A DNA stretch of 64,000 nt from Stenotrophomonas indicatrix (GCA_041545745.1 CP168152.1:1548001-1612000); one strand, 5' to 3'; numbered from the stretch's first letter, positions 34,898 to 43,817 are shown. Notes: generated from the letters alone by a model not told the origin. Numbers and translations: made by a program.

Positions 34898-35506
34898 TCA
34901 GCCCTGCGATGTCCGGTGCAGCAGCGCCCGCACACGTCGTACCGAACGGTTGGCCACGGCACGGAACGCCATCACCGGCAGGGCGAGCATCGCCGAGAGG
35001 AGGGCGATGTGGACCAGTTGCAGCACGGCGCGGACCGCAAGCTGCAGTGCACCCGGTTGCAGCAGCCAAGGCGACAGGTCTGCACTGGCGTGGTGGGCAG
35101 CGCCCATATACACGGCAGCGAGCACGAACAGCGCGCACAGCTGCGCGCGCGTTGCATGGAAGAACGGCAGGCTGCCGCTTGCGCGGCCCAGGCGTTGCTG
35201 CAGGACCACGCGCCAGCTTACCGGTGCGGAGAACGCGCCGATCAGGATCAGCACCATCGAGGTCATCCACAGCGTCGAGGTGCTGCTCACCGGCCCATGG
35301 CCACCCAGCAGGTGCGGCCCGACCATGCCCACGGCTACGCCTGCCAGCAGGCTGGTCGGGGACAGCAGGGCCAGCGTACGCAGCAGCCAGTGCCGGCCAT
35401 CGGGATGGCGGGTGCTGACGCGGTGCACCACGTTGGCGGCCACGACCAGCAGCAGGGAGAAGATCGCACTTCCGGCCAGCAGTGGCCCCATGTCGCCCAT
35501 CATCAT
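34898..35506 (-). CDS. Unrecognised polytopic membrane protein
   Basis: 202-aa protein with five predicted helices (AGSAIFSLLLVVAANVV, LLAGVAVGMVGPHLL, LWMTSMVLILIGAFSAP, LCALFVLAAVYMGAA, VLQLVHIALLSAMLALPVM) and a basic C-terminal tail. No family or catalytic motif recognised. Start at the first of three consecutive Met codons (35506). It lies 48 bp downstream of ybeY on the same strand and may be part of that transcript. Confidence 0.6.
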   Translation of the reverse strand: MMMGDMGPLLAGSAIFSLLLVVAANVVHRVSTRHPDGRHWLLRTLALLSPTSLLAGVAVGMVGPHLLGGHGPVSSTSTLWMTSMVLILIGAFSAPVSWRVVLQQRLGRASGSLPFFHATRAQLCALFVLAAVYMGAAHHASADLSPWLLQPGALQLAVRAVLQLVHIALLSAMLALPVMAFRAVANRSVRRVRALLHRTSQG

Positions 35507-35553
35507 CCATGTCTCCGGGGAGGTTGCAGGCGCAGGATAGCGCCGTGCGAGGC

Positions 35554-36039
35554 TCAGCGCTCGCCGGCGTAGGGATCGTCGATGCCGAGCTCGGCCAGGA
35601 TCTCGCGCTCCAGCTGTTCCATCGCCTCGGCTTCCTTGTCGTCCTCGTGGTCCCAGCCGAGCAGGTGCAGCACGCCGTGCACGGTCAGGTGCGCGTAGTG
35701 GGCGTTGAGCACTTTGCCCTGCTCCTCGGCTTCACGCGCCACCACCGGTGCGCAGATCACCAGGTCGCCCAGCAGCGGGAACTTGACGCCCTTGGGCAGG
35801 CCCTCCGGCACGTCGGCCGGGAAGCTCAGCACGTTGGTGGCGTAGTCCTTGCCCCGGTAGTGCCGGTTCAACGACTGCCCTTCCTTGCTGTCGACCACGC
35901 GGATGGCCAGGTCCGCCTCGCGGATCCGGCCCTTCAGCGCCGCCGCCACCCACTTGCGGAAGCTGACGGCCGAGGGCAGGCCGGCACGGGGCAGGGCATA
36001 GTTGACGGCGACATCCAGTCGTACGGGACCACGGGTCAT
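35554..36039 (-). CDS. ybeY: Endoribonuclease YbeY, rRNA maturation factor
   Basis: 161-aa zinc metalloprotein needed for 16S rRNA 3' end maturation and ribosome quality control. The conserved motif [11 protein letters not shown] supplies the three metal-binding His residues, preceded by [11 protein letters not shown] and [11 protein letters not shown], which are signatures of the family. Usual family length. ATG at 36039 overlaps the phoH stop (ATGA). Part of the ancestral phoH-ybeY-corC series. Confidence 0.95.
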   Translation of the reverse strand: MTRGPVRLDVAVNYALPRAGLPSAVSFRKWVAAALKGRIREADLAIRVVDSKEGQSLNRHYRGKDYATNVLSFPADVPEGLPKGVKFPLLGDLVICAPVVAREAEEQGKVLNAHYAHLTVHGVLHLLGWDHEDDKEAEAMEQLEREILAELGIDDPYAGER

Positions 36040-37022
36040 GGAGTCGCTCCAGGTTGGATCTCATGCAGGTCGCGGCGGTCGTAGGCACTGACGATGCGCG
36101 CCACCAGCGGGTGGCGGACCACGTCGCGGGCTTCGAAGAAGGTGAAGCTGACACCGTCCACGTCGCGCAGCACGTCGATCGCATCACGCAGGCCGGATTT
36201 CACGTGCTTGGGCAGGTCGGTCTGGGTCAGGTCACCGGTGACCACCGCAGTGGAGCCGAAGCCCAGGCGGGTCAGGAACATCTTCATCTGTTCGATGGTG
36301 GTGTTCTGCGCTTCGTCCAGGATCACGAACGCATCGTTCAGCGTGCGGCCGCGCATATAGGCCAGCGGCGCGATCTCGATGACGTTCTTTTCCAGCAGCT
36401 TGAGCACCTTTTCCACACCCAGCATCTCATACAGGGCGTCGTACAGTGGTCGCAGGTACGGGTCGACCTTCTGGCTCAGGTCGCCGGGCAGGAAGCCCAG
36501 CTTCTCGCCGGCTTCGACCGCCGGACGCACCAGGATCAGGCGCTGCACGCGCGATTCGTTCAGTGCTTCCACCGCGCTGGCCACGGCCAGGAAGGTCTTG
36601 CCGGTACCGGCCGGGCCGATGCCGAAGTTGATGTCGTGGCTGACGATCTGGTGCAGGTAGCGGCTCTGGTTGGAACCACGCCCGCGCACGGTACCGCGCT
36701 TGACCTTGATCGCCACGTCCTGCGCTTCGTAGGAGCGGTCGGCGATCTGTTCGATGTTTGCCGCGTTCAGGCGCAGGTGGATGCCGTGGCTGTCGAAGGT
36801 GGTCTCGGCGGCTTCGTCATACAGCGCCTCGATCAGCTTCTGTGCCTCGGCGCTGGCCTCGGTCGGCCCGCTGATGCGGAACACGAAGCCACGGTTGGCG
36901 ATTTCCACGCCAAGCTTCAGTTCGATCTGGCGAAGGTGGCCGTCGAACGGACCGCACAGGTTGGCCAGCTGCGCGTTGTCTTCCGGCGACAGGGTGAAGT
37001 CTCGATGCTCGATGCTTTTCAT
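36036..37022 (-). CDS. ybeZ: PhoH-like ATPase (YbeZ)
   Basis: 328-aa PhoH-family P-loop protein, thought to act with YbeY in RNA metabolism. An N-terminal KH-like segment ([17 protein letters not shown]) precedes Walker [20 protein letters not shown] and Walker [21 protein letters not shown], with [16 protein letters not shown] between them. Start ATG at 37022 ([11 protein letters not shown]); the longer frame to 37172 runs into the repeat-rich leader and is not supported. Its promoter region holds the DnaA-box-like cluster described separately. Confidence 0.92.
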   Translation of the reverse strand: MKSIEHRDFTLSPEDNAQLANLCGPFDGHLRQIELKLGVEIANRGFVFRISGPTEASAEAQKLIEALYDEAAETTFDSHGIHLRLNAANIEQIADRSYEAQDVAIKVKRGTVRGRGSNQSRYLHQIVSHDINFGIGPAGTGKTFLAVASAVEALNESRVQRLILVRPAVEAGEKLGFLPGDLSQKVDPYLRPLYDALYEMLGVEKVLKLLEKNVIEIAPLAYMRGRTLNDAFVILDEAQNTTIEQMKMFLTRLGFGSTAVVTGDLTQTDLPKHVKSGLRDAIDVLRDVDGVSFTFFEARDVVRHPLVARIVSAYDRRDLHEIQPGATP

Positions 37023-37103
37023 TGCTTGGGGTGGGGCGGGGTCGCCGTCCACCGCGATGGAGTCAGGGACGACAAGGGTAACGCGCGAGGCGGCAGGACG
37101 ACA

Positions 37104-37263
37104 GTTCTCCACACCGGGTGTGGACCGGCGCCGAAGAAACCTGTGGATAGTCCTTTGCAGCGCTTGTGCCACAAGGAAGATGATGCGGTGGTGAAAATTG
37201 TGCCAGTGCCAGCAGGGTTCTCCACATGCGGTGTGGACGGTGTTGCCGTGAACCTGTGGATAG
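37104..37263. promoter_or_regulatory. Doubled cluster of DnaA-box-like 9-mers upstream of phoH
   Basis: Two near-identical blocks, each GTTCTCCACA, 2-3 nt, GGTGTGGAC, 13 nt, AACCTGTGGATAG, lie at 37104-37150 and 37217-37263. Each contains TTCTCCACA (37105, 37218) and TGTGGATAG (37142, 37255), which match the DnaA box TTATCCACA/TGTGGATAA at 8 of 9 positions, plus a weaker TGTGGAC. The 364-bp gap 37023-37386 between phoH and the efflux operon otherwise contains only the palindrome at 37299. DnaA binding is inference. Confidence 0.4.
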
Positions 37264-37298
37264 GTGGCAGCGAGCCTTGCGGCAGTGGCGTTGCCGGC

Positions 37299-37321
37299 GG
37301 CTGATCAATTATTGACCAGCC
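37299..37321. promoter_or_regulatory. 23-bp palindrome, candidate operator of the efflux operon
   Basis: GGCTGATCAAT, a central T, ATTGACCAGCC: 11-bp arms with one mismatch, in an AT-rich island, 65 bp before the adaptor gene. The right arm contains TTGACC, a possible -35, so a repressor bound here could block the promoter. Homologous efflux systems are often controlled by a TetR-type regulator, but none is encoded in this window. Confidence 0.45.
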
Positions 37322-37386
37322 CTGTTCTGGATCATTGCGGGTGCACAGGGAGCATGGCACCGTGGCGCCATCGGAGGAGGTGGCGC

Positions 37387-38343
37387 ATGGCCGTGGGCAC
37401 GTGGATGCGCAGGATGGGGCTGCTGGGCAGCTGCCTGCTGGCGGGCTGCGGCGAAGCACCGCCGGCGGCACTGGGTACGCTCGAGTGGGACCGGATCAGC
37501 ATTCCCGCACCGGCGGCGGAAGTGATCAGTGCCGTCGACGTGCGCGAGGGGCAGGCGGTCAAGGCCGGCGCGCTGCTGATGCGCCTGGACCCTGCCCGTG
37601 GCGCCGCCCAGTTCGACGCCGCGCAGGCCGAAACCGCCCGCGTGCAGGCACAGCTTGAAGAACTGCAGGTGGGCCCGCGTCCGGAGCAGATCGCCCAGGC
37701 GCAGGCACAGCTTACGGCGCTGCGCGCGCAGGCGGCGGAAGCCACCGCGTACTACCGCCGGGTGCAACCGCTGGCCCGTCAGCGGCTGGTCGCTGCCGCC
37801 GACCTGGACCGGGCCCGCGCGGCCGCCGACAACGCCGTGGCCAGCGTGCGCGCTGCCGAACAGGCGTGGCTGGAGCTGCAGCGCGGCAACCGTCGTGAGG
37901 ACATTGCCCAGGGCCAGGCCACCTCCCGGGCAACGCAGGCACAGCAGGTAGTGCAGGCCGTCAACCTGCAGAAGCTGCAGTTGCGCGCGCCGCGCGATGG
38001 CGTGGTCGATGCGTTGCCGTACCGGCAGGGCGACCAGGCACCGATCGGTGCGCCGTTGGTGGTGATGCTGGTGGGCGAACGCCCGTATGCGCGCGTGTAC
38101 CTGTCCCAGCCATTGCGCCTGCAGGTGAAGGTGGGGCAGGGAGCGCAGGTGCAGCTGGATGGCGCGAACACCGTGTTGAAGGGGCATGTGCGGTCGATCC
38201 GCAGCGAGCCTTCCTTTACGCCGTACTACGCGTTGACCGGTGATGACGTCTCGCGGCTGAGTTACCTGGCTGAGATCGAGATTGATGACAGTGCGGACAC
38301 GCAGGCTCTGCCCGCGGGGCTGCCGGTGCAGGTGCGTTTCTGA
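37387..38343 (+). CDS. HlyD-family periplasmic adaptor lipoprotein (YbhG-like)
   Basis: 318-aa membrane-fusion protein of an ABC exporter. The N terminus has a lipobox (LLAGC, Cys21), so it is probably anchored by lipid rather than a helix. A lipoyl-like half (ISAVDVREGQAVKAGALLMRLDP), a long Ala/Gln/Glu-rich coiled-coil hairpin (about residues 75-195) and the returning lipoyl half (LQLRAPRDGVVDALPY) follow, then beta-barrel sequence. The start ATG at 37387 has a strong GGAGGAGGT. First gene of an adaptor-ATPase-permease operon resembling ybhG-ybhF-ybhS/R. Confidence 0.87.
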   Translation: MAVGTWMRRMGLLGSCLLAGCGEAPPAALGTLEWDRISIPAPAAEVISAVDVREGQAVKAGALLMRLDPARGAAQFDAAQAETARVQAQLEELQVGPRPEQIAQAQAQLTALRAQAAEATAYYRRVQPLARQRLVAAADLDRARAAADNAVASVRAAEQAWLELQRGNRREDIAQGQATSRATQAQQVVQAVNLQKLQLRAPRDGVVDALPYRQGDQAPIGAPLVVMLVGERPYARVYLSQPLRLQVKVGQGAQVQLDGANTVLKGHVRSIRSEPSFTPYYALTGDDVSRLSYLAEIEIDDSADTQALPAGLPVQVRF

Positions 38344-38363
38344 ATCCGGTCGATGACATCGCC

Positions 38364-39287
38364 GTGCGCGCGCGGGGCCTGAGCCGCCGCTTCGGCGATC
38401 TGCTGGCGGTGGACAACGTCGACCTGCAGGTGCCGCGTGGCCAGGTATACGGCTTCCTCGGCCCGAACGGCTCGGGCAAGTCGACCACCATCCGCATGCT
38501 GTGCGGACTGCTTGAACCGAGCGCGGGCGAGATCGAAGTGCTGGGCCTGGAGATCCCGGTGCAGGCCGAAGCGTTGCGCCGTCGCATCGGCTACATGACC
38601 CAGCGCTTTTCGTTGTACGAAGACCTGTCGGTGCGGGAGAACCTGGAATTCCTGGCTGCCATCCAGGACCTACCGCGGGTGCAGGCGCGGCAGCGGGTCG
38701 ATGCGCTGCTGCAGCAGTACCGCCTGCAGGACCGCCAGGTGCAGTTGGCAGGCACCCTCAGCGGCGGGCAGAAGCAGCGGCTGGCGCTGGCCGGTGCGGT
38801 GATCCATGCGCCGGAACTGCTGTTCCTGGATGAGCCCACCAGTGCGGTCGATCCTGAGTCGCGGCGCGATTTCTGGGAGGCGCTGTTCGAACTCGCCGAT
38901 GCCGGCACTACGGTGCTGGTGTCCACCCACTACATGGACGAGGCCGAACGCTGCCACCGGCTGGCGATCCTCGATCGCGGTGCCCTGGTGGCCGATGGCA
39001 CGCCGGCCGAGCTGTGCGCGCAGCTGCAGGGTCGTACGCTGAAAGTCACCGCCTCGCAGCCCCGGCAGGCCAGCCGCGCGCTGGCGGCGTTGCCGGGTGT
39101 GCTCAGCGTGGCCCAGATCGGCACCGAACTGCGCGTGCTGTGCGGCGAGGACGCGGCCGATACCAGCGTGCTGGCGCAGGCACTTGCCGCCGCTGATCGA
39201 CAGGCCAGGATCGAACCGGTGGCGCCCAACCTGGAAGACGTATTCGTTGCCGCCACCCGTGGCCGTGGTCGGGAGCCTGCTGCATGA
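38364..39287 (+). CDS. ABC exporter ATP-binding protein (YbhF-like, single domain)
   Basis: 307-aa ABC-2 type ATPase. Walker A LGPNGSGKSTTIRMLCGLLE, signature TLSGGQKQRLALAGAV, Walker B LLFLDEPTSAVDPE and H-loop LVSTHYMDEA. Unlike E. coli YbhF it carries one nucleotide-binding domain, so it should work as a homodimer. The first ordinary start is the GTG at 38364, 20 bp after the adaptor stop, but the frame is open back to a CTG at 38340 that overlaps the adaptor stop (CTGA) and would give MNPVDDIAVRARG; which is used is unclear. Confidence 0.87.
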   Translation: MRARGLSRRFGDLLAVDNVDLQVPRGQVYGFLGPNGSGKSTTIRMLCGLLEPSAGEIEVLGLEIPVQAEALRRRIGYMTQRFSLYEDLSVRENLEFLAAIQDLPRVQARQRVDALLQQYRLQDRQVQLAGTLSGGQKQRLALAGAVIHAPELLFLDEPTSAVDPESRRDFWEALFELADAGTTVLVSTHYMDEAERCHRLAILDRGALVADGTPAELCAQLQGRTLKVTASQPRQASRALAALPGVLSVAQIGTELRVLCGEDAADTSVLAQALAAADRQARIEPVAPNLEDVFVAATRGRGREPAA

Positions 39288-40396
39288 GCATGCGACGGCT
39301 ATGGGCGATCATGCTCAAGGAACTGCGGCAACTGCGCCGTGACCGCATCACCCTGGCGATGATCGTCGGCATCCCGGTGATGCAGTTGCTGCTGTTCGGC
39401 TATGCGATCAACCTCAACCTGCGGCATCTGGATGCCGGTATCGCCGATCAGGCCAATAGTGCGGCTTCGCGCGCGCTGGTGCAGGACATGGTCGCCACCG
39501 GCGTGATCACGCCGCGCGCGCAGGCCTATACGCCCGATCAGCTGATGGAGGCGTTGCGACGGGGCCGGATCAGCGTGGGCATCGTCATTCCCGCCGACTT
39601 CGAACGACGCCGCTACGAAGGCCGCGAAGCAGTGCAGGTGCTGGTCGACGGCAGCGACACAGTGGTGCAGAGTGCGGCGATCCAGCTTGCACAGGTACCG
39701 CTGGACACGCGCCCGTCCAGCAACACACGGCCGCTGCGCGAAGGCAGCATCGCCAGCGGGCAGGTAAGCGTCATCAGTTTCTACAACCCGCAACGGCGCT
39801 CAGCGGTGAACATCGTGCCCGGCCTGATCGGAGTGATCCTGACCATGACCCTGGTGATGTTCACCGCAGTGGCGGTGGTGCGCGAACGCGAGCGCGGCAA
39901 CATGGAACTGCTGATCGCCACGCCGGTATCGCGCAGCGAACTGATGGTCGGCAAGGTGTTGCCCTATGCGGCGATCGGTCTACTGCAGACCACGCTGGTA
40001 CTGCTGCTGGGAACCTGGTTGTTCGAGGTTCCGATTCGCGGCAGCCTGGTTGATGTCTATCTGGCCGCGGTGCTGCTGGTGCTGGCCAATCTGGCGCTGG
40101 GCCTGTTGATTTCCACGCGCGCGCGGTCGCAGTTCCAGGCCATGCAGATGACCCTGTTCCTGTTCCTGCCGTCGATCCTGTTGTCAGGTTTCATGTTCCC
40201 GTTCGCCGGCATGCCCAGGCCAGTGCAGTGGCTGGCGGAAGTACTGCCGCTCACCCATTTCCTGCGCCTGGTGCGCGGCATCATGCTGCGCGGGGCCTCG
40301 CTGTGGGAGCTGTGGCCGGACGCACTGGCACTGCTGGTGTTCATCGTGGCGATGATGACCCTGGCCATCCTGCGCTTCCGCAAGCGGCTGGATTGA
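39284..40396 (+). CDS. ABC-2 type exporter permease (YbhS/YbhR-like)
   Basis: 370-aa permease with an N-terminal helix (ITLAMIVGIPVMQLLLFGYA), a large extracytoplasmic domain of about 150 residues, and five C-terminal helices including VNIVPGLIGVILTMTLVMFT and the LFLPSILLSGFMFPFAGMP segment typical of the YhhJ/YbhR family. It would homodimerise, since only one permease gene is present. The substrate is unknown: family members export cationic drugs or similar compounds. ATGA overlap with the ATPase gene. Confidence 0.87.
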   Translation: MSMRRLWAIMLKELRQLRRDRITLAMIVGIPVMQLLLFGYAINLNLRHLDAGIADQANSAASRALVQDMVATGVITPRAQAYTPDQLMEALRRGRISVGIVIPADFERRRYEGREAVQVLVDGSDTVVQSAAIQLAQVPLDTRPSSNTRPLREGSIASGQVSVISFYNPQRRSAVNIVPGLIGVILTMTLVMFTAVAVVRERERGNMELLIATPVSRSELMVGKVLPYAAIGLLQTTLVLLLGTWLFEVPIRGSLVDVYLAAVLLVLANLALGLLISTRARSQFQAMQMTLFLFLPSILLSGFMFPFAGMPRPVQWLAEVLPLTHFLRLVRGIMLRGASLWELWPDALALLVFIVAMMTLAILRFRKRLD

Positions 40397-40403
40397 AGGG
40401 ACC

Positions 40404-40479
40404 GGGGTCGGATCCCCGCAGGGGCTCTGACCCCATTGATCGGTGCAACAGGTCGGAGCCCCCGCGGGGATCCGACCCT
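40404..40479. repeat. GGATCC-type inverted repeat between converging genes
   Basis: Begins GGGGTCGGATCCCCGC, contains GGGGCTCTGACCCC and a partner GGTCGGAGCCCCCGC, and ends GGGGATCCGACCC. It carries the same modules as 868-961 and 4652-4780, here placed between the converging ends of the efflux operon and miaB. A bidirectional terminator role is possible. Confidence 0.75.
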
Positions 40480-40484
40480 GGCGC

Positions 40485-41906
40485 TCAGTCCGCCGCCACC
40501 ACGCGGCCGCGCAGCGAATTGGTCAACGCTTCAGTGATCACCACGTCCACGAACTGGCCGATCAGGCGCGGGTGCGCCGGGAAGTTCACCGAACGCATGT
40601 TCTCGGTCTTGCCGGTCAGTTCGTTCGGGTTCTTGCGTGAAGGTCCTTCCACCAGCACGGTCTGTACGCTGCCGACCATCTTTTCGGAGATGCTTGCGGC
40701 GTGCGCGTTGATGCGTTCCTGCAGGCGCGACAGGCGTGCATGCTTTTCCGCATCGCTGATCGTGTCTTCCAGGTCCGCGGCCGGGGTGCCCGGGCGACGC
40801 GAATAGATGAAGGAGAAGCTGTGGTCGAAGCCGATGTCCTCGATCAGTTTCATGGTCTTCTCGAAATCCGCATCGGTCTCGCCGGGGAAACCGACGATGA
40901 AGTCCGAACTGATCGAGATGTCCGGGCGTACCGCACGCAGCTTGCGGATCTTCGACTTGAATTCCAGTGCGGTGTAGCCACGCTTCATCGCCGACAGCAC
41001 GCGGTCGCTGCCCGCCTGCACCGGCAGGTGCAGGAAGTTGGCCAACTGCGGTACATCGCGGAACGCATCGATCAGCGAATCGCTGAACTCCAACGGGTGC
41101 GAGGTGGTGAAGCGGATGCGACCGACACCATCGATCTCGGCGATGGTGCGGATCAGCAGGCCGAGGTCGGCGAACTCGCTGTCGCCATAGGGACCGCGGT
41201 AGGCGTTGACGTTCTGGCCGAGCAGGTTGATTTCGCGCACGCCCTGCGCAGCGAGCTGCGCCACTTCCACCACCACGTCCTCGAACGGGCGGCTGACTTC
41301 GGTACCGCGCGTGTAGGGCACCACGCAGAACGAGCAGTACTTGGAGCAGCCTTCCATGATCGACACGAACGCCGACGCGCCATCGGCACGCGGTTCGGGC
41401 ATGCGATCGAACTTCTCGATTTCCGGGAAGCTGATGTCCACCTGCGGGCGCTGCTGTTCGCGACGGGCGCGGATCAGCTCCGGCAGGCGATGCAGTGTCT
41501 GCGGGCCGAACACCAGGTCGACGAACGGCGCACGCTTGATGATCGCCTCGCCTTCCTGCGACGCGACGCAGCCGCCGACGCCGATGATGACCTCGCGGCC
41601 CTGGTTCTTCAGGCTCTTCCAGACGCCCAGCTGGCTGAACACCTTTTCCTGCGCCTTTTCGCGGATCGAGCAGGTGTTGACCAGGATGACGTCGGCGTCT
41701 TCCGGGCGGTCGGTCAGTTCCAGGCCATCGCTGGCGGCGAGCACGTCGGCCATCTTGGCCGAGTCGTACTCATTCATCTGGCAACCGTGGGTCTTGATGT
41801 ACAGCTTGCCTTTCACCTGGTCGGGCTTGCGCGGACCAGAGGGCAGGGCAACGAGCGGAGTGCCGCCCTGGGCGGCGGGCGGAAAGACGTCTGGCGTCCC
41901 GGTCAT
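40485..41906 (-). CDS. miaB: tRNA-2-methylthio-N6-dimethylallyladenosine synthase
   Basis: 473-aa radical-SAM methylthiotransferase that adds the ms2 group to i6A37 of tRNAs reading UNN codons. The N-terminal UPF0004 domain has Cys in [23 protein letters not shown] and [11 protein letters not shown] (second Fe-S cluster), the radical-SAM CxxxCxxC is in [18 protein letters not shown], and a C-terminal TRAM domain follows ([20 protein letters not shown]). An N-terminal extension of about 30 residues precedes the domain. miaB is normally next to ybeZ; here the efflux operon lies between them. Confidence 0.95.
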   Translation of the reverse strand: MTGTPDVFPPAAQGGTPLVALPSGPRKPDQVKGKLYIKTHGCQMNEYDSAKMADVLAASDGLELTDRPEDADVILVNTCSIREKAQEKVFSQLGVWKSLKNQGREVIIGVGGCVASQEGEAIIKRAPFVDLVFGPQTLHRLPELIRARREQQRPQVDISFPEIEKFDRMPEPRADGASAFVSIMEGCSKYCSFCVVPYTRGTEVSRPFEDVVVEVAQLAAQGVREINLLGQNVNAYRGPYGDSEFADLGLLIRTIAEIDGVGRIRFTTSHPLEFSDSLIDAFRDVPQLANFLHLPVQAGSDRVLSAMKRGYTALEFKSKIRKLRAVRPDISISSDFIVGFPGETDADFEKTMKLIEDIGFDHSFSFIYSRRPGTPAADLEDTISDAEKHARLSRLQERINAHAASISEKMVGSVQTVLVEGPSRKNPNELTGKTENMRSVNFPAHPRLIGQFVDVVITEALTNSLRGRVVAAD

Positions 41907-42011
41907 GGCGCTTAATCCATTCGGGTGGCGGGAAAGGAGGCGATTCTACCCGCATCCCGTACCGCCCGCCTTGCCCCTGAAGCGCCGAGCACACGCGCGG
42001 CGGGATTCTCA

Positions 42012-42090
42012 GTAGAGCCAGGCCATGCCTGGCTGCATTCCGTCCGGTAGGCGCGGCGGACTGGTTCATCCACGCACGGCGTGGATCTAC
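42012..42090. repeat. Two GTAG palindromes of different stem
   Basis: GTAGAGCCAGGCCATGCCTG continuing GCTGC (42012-42036), and CATCCACGCACGGCGTGGAT continuing CTAC (42067-42090), a reversed unit. They fill the gap between the miaB start and the end of the GST gene; the remaining sequence of the gap shows nothing else. Confidence 0.7.
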
Positions 42091-42101
42091 CGCAACCCCG
42101 G

Positions 42102-42722
42102 TTACGCCGCGATCAGTTCCGCATCGATCTGCCGCGAACGATCAAACGCGGTCAGTGCGCTCATCCGTTCGATGTAGGCGGCCGTCGCCGGTGCCGGCTG
42201 CACCAGACCGAACGCAGTGGTCCAGGCCAATGCATTGCCCCACAGCACGTCGGCTGCACTCATCACCTCGCCGAGCAGGTACGGCCCCTGCGCCAGCTGT
42301 GCTTCGATCACCTGCAGCACCGTGTCGGCATCGTTGTAGGGCGACATCGCATGCGGCGGCGGTTCGCGGTGCATGGCCTTGTCGATCATTGCCGGCTCGA
42401 AGCAGGCGCCATAAAAGGCCATCCAGCGCAGATAGGGGCCGCGCAGGGCGTCACCGATCGGCGGCGCCAGCCCGGCCTCCGGGTACAGGTCGGCCAGGTA
42501 CAGGTAGATCGCCACCTGCTCGGTCACCAGGGCGCCGTTGTGCACGATGGCCGGCACCTTGCCCATCGGATTGATCGCCAGGTAGGCCGGGGCCAGGTTG
42601 GCGCCAGCCTTCAGGTCCAGCACCTGCATGCGGTAATCGGCGCCCAGTGCTTCAAGCAGGGCCACCGCGCCGCTCGAGCGTGAACGGGCGGCGTGGTAGA
42701 GGGTGATCTGGCGTGACGTCAT
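42102..42722 (-). CDS. Glutathione S-transferase family protein
   Basis: 206-aa GST: thioredoxin-like N-terminal domain with ITLYHAARSRSSGAVALLEA (catalytic Ser region), the cis-Pro NPMGKVPAIV and GALVTEQVAIYLYLAD for glutathione binding, then an all-helical C-terminal domain with MSAADVLWGNALAW. Conjugation of glutathione to electrophiles is the likely role; the substrate is not known. The start ATG at 42722 has AAGGAG seven bases upstream. Divergent from the WYL regulator, which probably controls it. Confidence 0.88.
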   Translation of the reverse strand: MTSRQITLYHAARSRSSGAVALLEALGADYRMQVLDLKAGANLAPAYLAINPMGKVPAIVHNGALVTEQVAIYLYLADLYPEAGLAPPIGDALRGPYLRWMAFYGACFEPAMIDKAMHREPPPHAMSPYNDADTVLQVIEAQLAQGPYLLGEVMSAADVLWGNALAWTTAFGLVQPAPATAAYIERMSALTAFDRSRQIDAELIAA

Positions 42723-42775
42723 GGCATTGCTCCTTGCAGGTGGTGATGAAGTGGGGCCCATGCTGGGGCACAATT

Positions 42776-42794
42776 GCGGACGACTTCTGTCCGC
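42776..42794. promoter_or_regulatory. Inverted repeat between GST and WYL regulator genes
   Basis: GCGGAC, 7 nt, GTCCGC in the 80-bp divergent gap, adjacent to the regulator start at 42803. Its position suits an operator bound by the WYL regulator to control both genes. Confidence 0.4.
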
Positions 42795-42802
42795 GATCTC
42801 TC

Positions 42803-43771
42803 ATGCGCTATACCGCCCATCGCCTGCTTCGCCTGATCTCACTGCTGCAGGCCCGCCGCCACTGGTCCGGTGCCGAGCTGGCCGAGCGCATGGGCGTGGA
42901 CCGGCGCAGCATCCGTCGCGATGTCGAGCGCCTGCGTGAGCTGGGGTATCCGGTACAGGCCTCGGCCGGTGTAGGTGGCGGCTACCGGCTGGGCGCCGGT
43001 GCGCCGGTGCTGCCGATGCTGCTGGATGAGGAGGAGGCCACCACACTGGCGATTGCCCTGCGCGCGGCGTCGGCCACGGTGTCCGGCATCGACGACACCG
43101 CACGCGGCCTGCTGTCCAAGCTCGACCCGCTGGTGCCCGCGCGTCGCCGCCAGCAGGCCGGCGAAGTACATGCCGCTACCGCAACCCTGTCCGACCTGCC
43201 GTCCACCGACGCGCGCCTGCTCGGGCGACTGGCCCAGCATTGCCGGCAGGCCGCGCGGCTGGCCTTCGAATACCGCAGCGCGCAGGACGCGGTGACGCAA
43301 CGCGAAGTCGAGGCCCAGCACCTGGTCAACTACGGACGGCGCTGGTATCTGCTGGCCTGGGACCTGGGGCGGCAGGACTGGCGCACGCTGCGCGTGGACC
43401 GGATGGGCGCAGTGCGTTCGCTGCCAGAGCCTGGCCTGCATCGGCGCACTCCGGCGCCACCGGATGTGATGGTGCGCCAGGCGGTCAGCCAAGCGCCGTT
43501 CGCGCTGCAGGCCATCCTGCGCCTGGCCGGCAGTGAAGCGGAGCTGGCCGGCCGCATTCCGCCCTGGTGCGGTGTGCTCGAGGCTGACGGAGCAGACCAT
43601 TGTCTGTTGCGGATGGGTGCGGAAAGCCGCGGCATGATGCTGGCGCAGATCCTCAGCCTGGACCGCCTGCCGGTGGAGGTGTGGACCACGCCGGCCGAGC
43701 TGCGCGAGGAGCTGGCCCAGCGACTGACCGGGCTCAGCCAGGTCCTGGCCGTGCCCGTCGTCACGGTCTGA
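42803..43771 (+). CDS. YafY-type HTH/WYL transcriptional regulator
   Basis: 322-aa regulator. An N-terminal winged HTH of the HTH_11 type (RLLRLISLLQARRHWSGAEL, GVDRRSIRRDVERLRELGYP) precedes a WYL ligand-sensing domain (GRRWYLLAWDLGRQDWRTLRV), and a C-terminal extension follows (VWTTPAELREELAQRL). Such proteins are one-component regulators, often sensing nucleic-acid or small-molecule ligands and controlling the divergent gene. ATG at 42803 is chosen; the frame to 42713 crosses the GST start. Confidence 0.87.
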   Translation: MRYTAHRLLRLISLLQARRHWSGAELAERMGVDRRSIRRDVERLRELGYPVQASAGVGGGYRLGAGAPVLPMLLDEEEATTLAIALRAASATVSGIDDTARGLLSKLDPLVPARRRQQAGEVHAATATLSDLPSTDARLLGRLAQHCRQAARLAFEYRSAQDAVTQREVEAQHLVNYGRRWYLLAWDLGRQDWRTLRVDRMGAVRSLPEPGLHRRTPAPPDVMVRQAVSQAPFALQAILRLAGSEAELAGRIPPWCGVLEADGADHCLLRMGAESRGMMLAQILSLDRLPVEVWTTPAELREELAQRLTGLSQVLAVPVVTV

Positions 43772-43817
43772 GCCGGCGCCCTTGGCAAGCCGCAGCGAAG
43801 CTGGGACACTCGCGGCC

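Noticed and set aside
41907-42101. Small coding frames in the gap between miaB and GST
   Set aside because: Only repeats and short open frames without ribosome-binding sites or coding bias.
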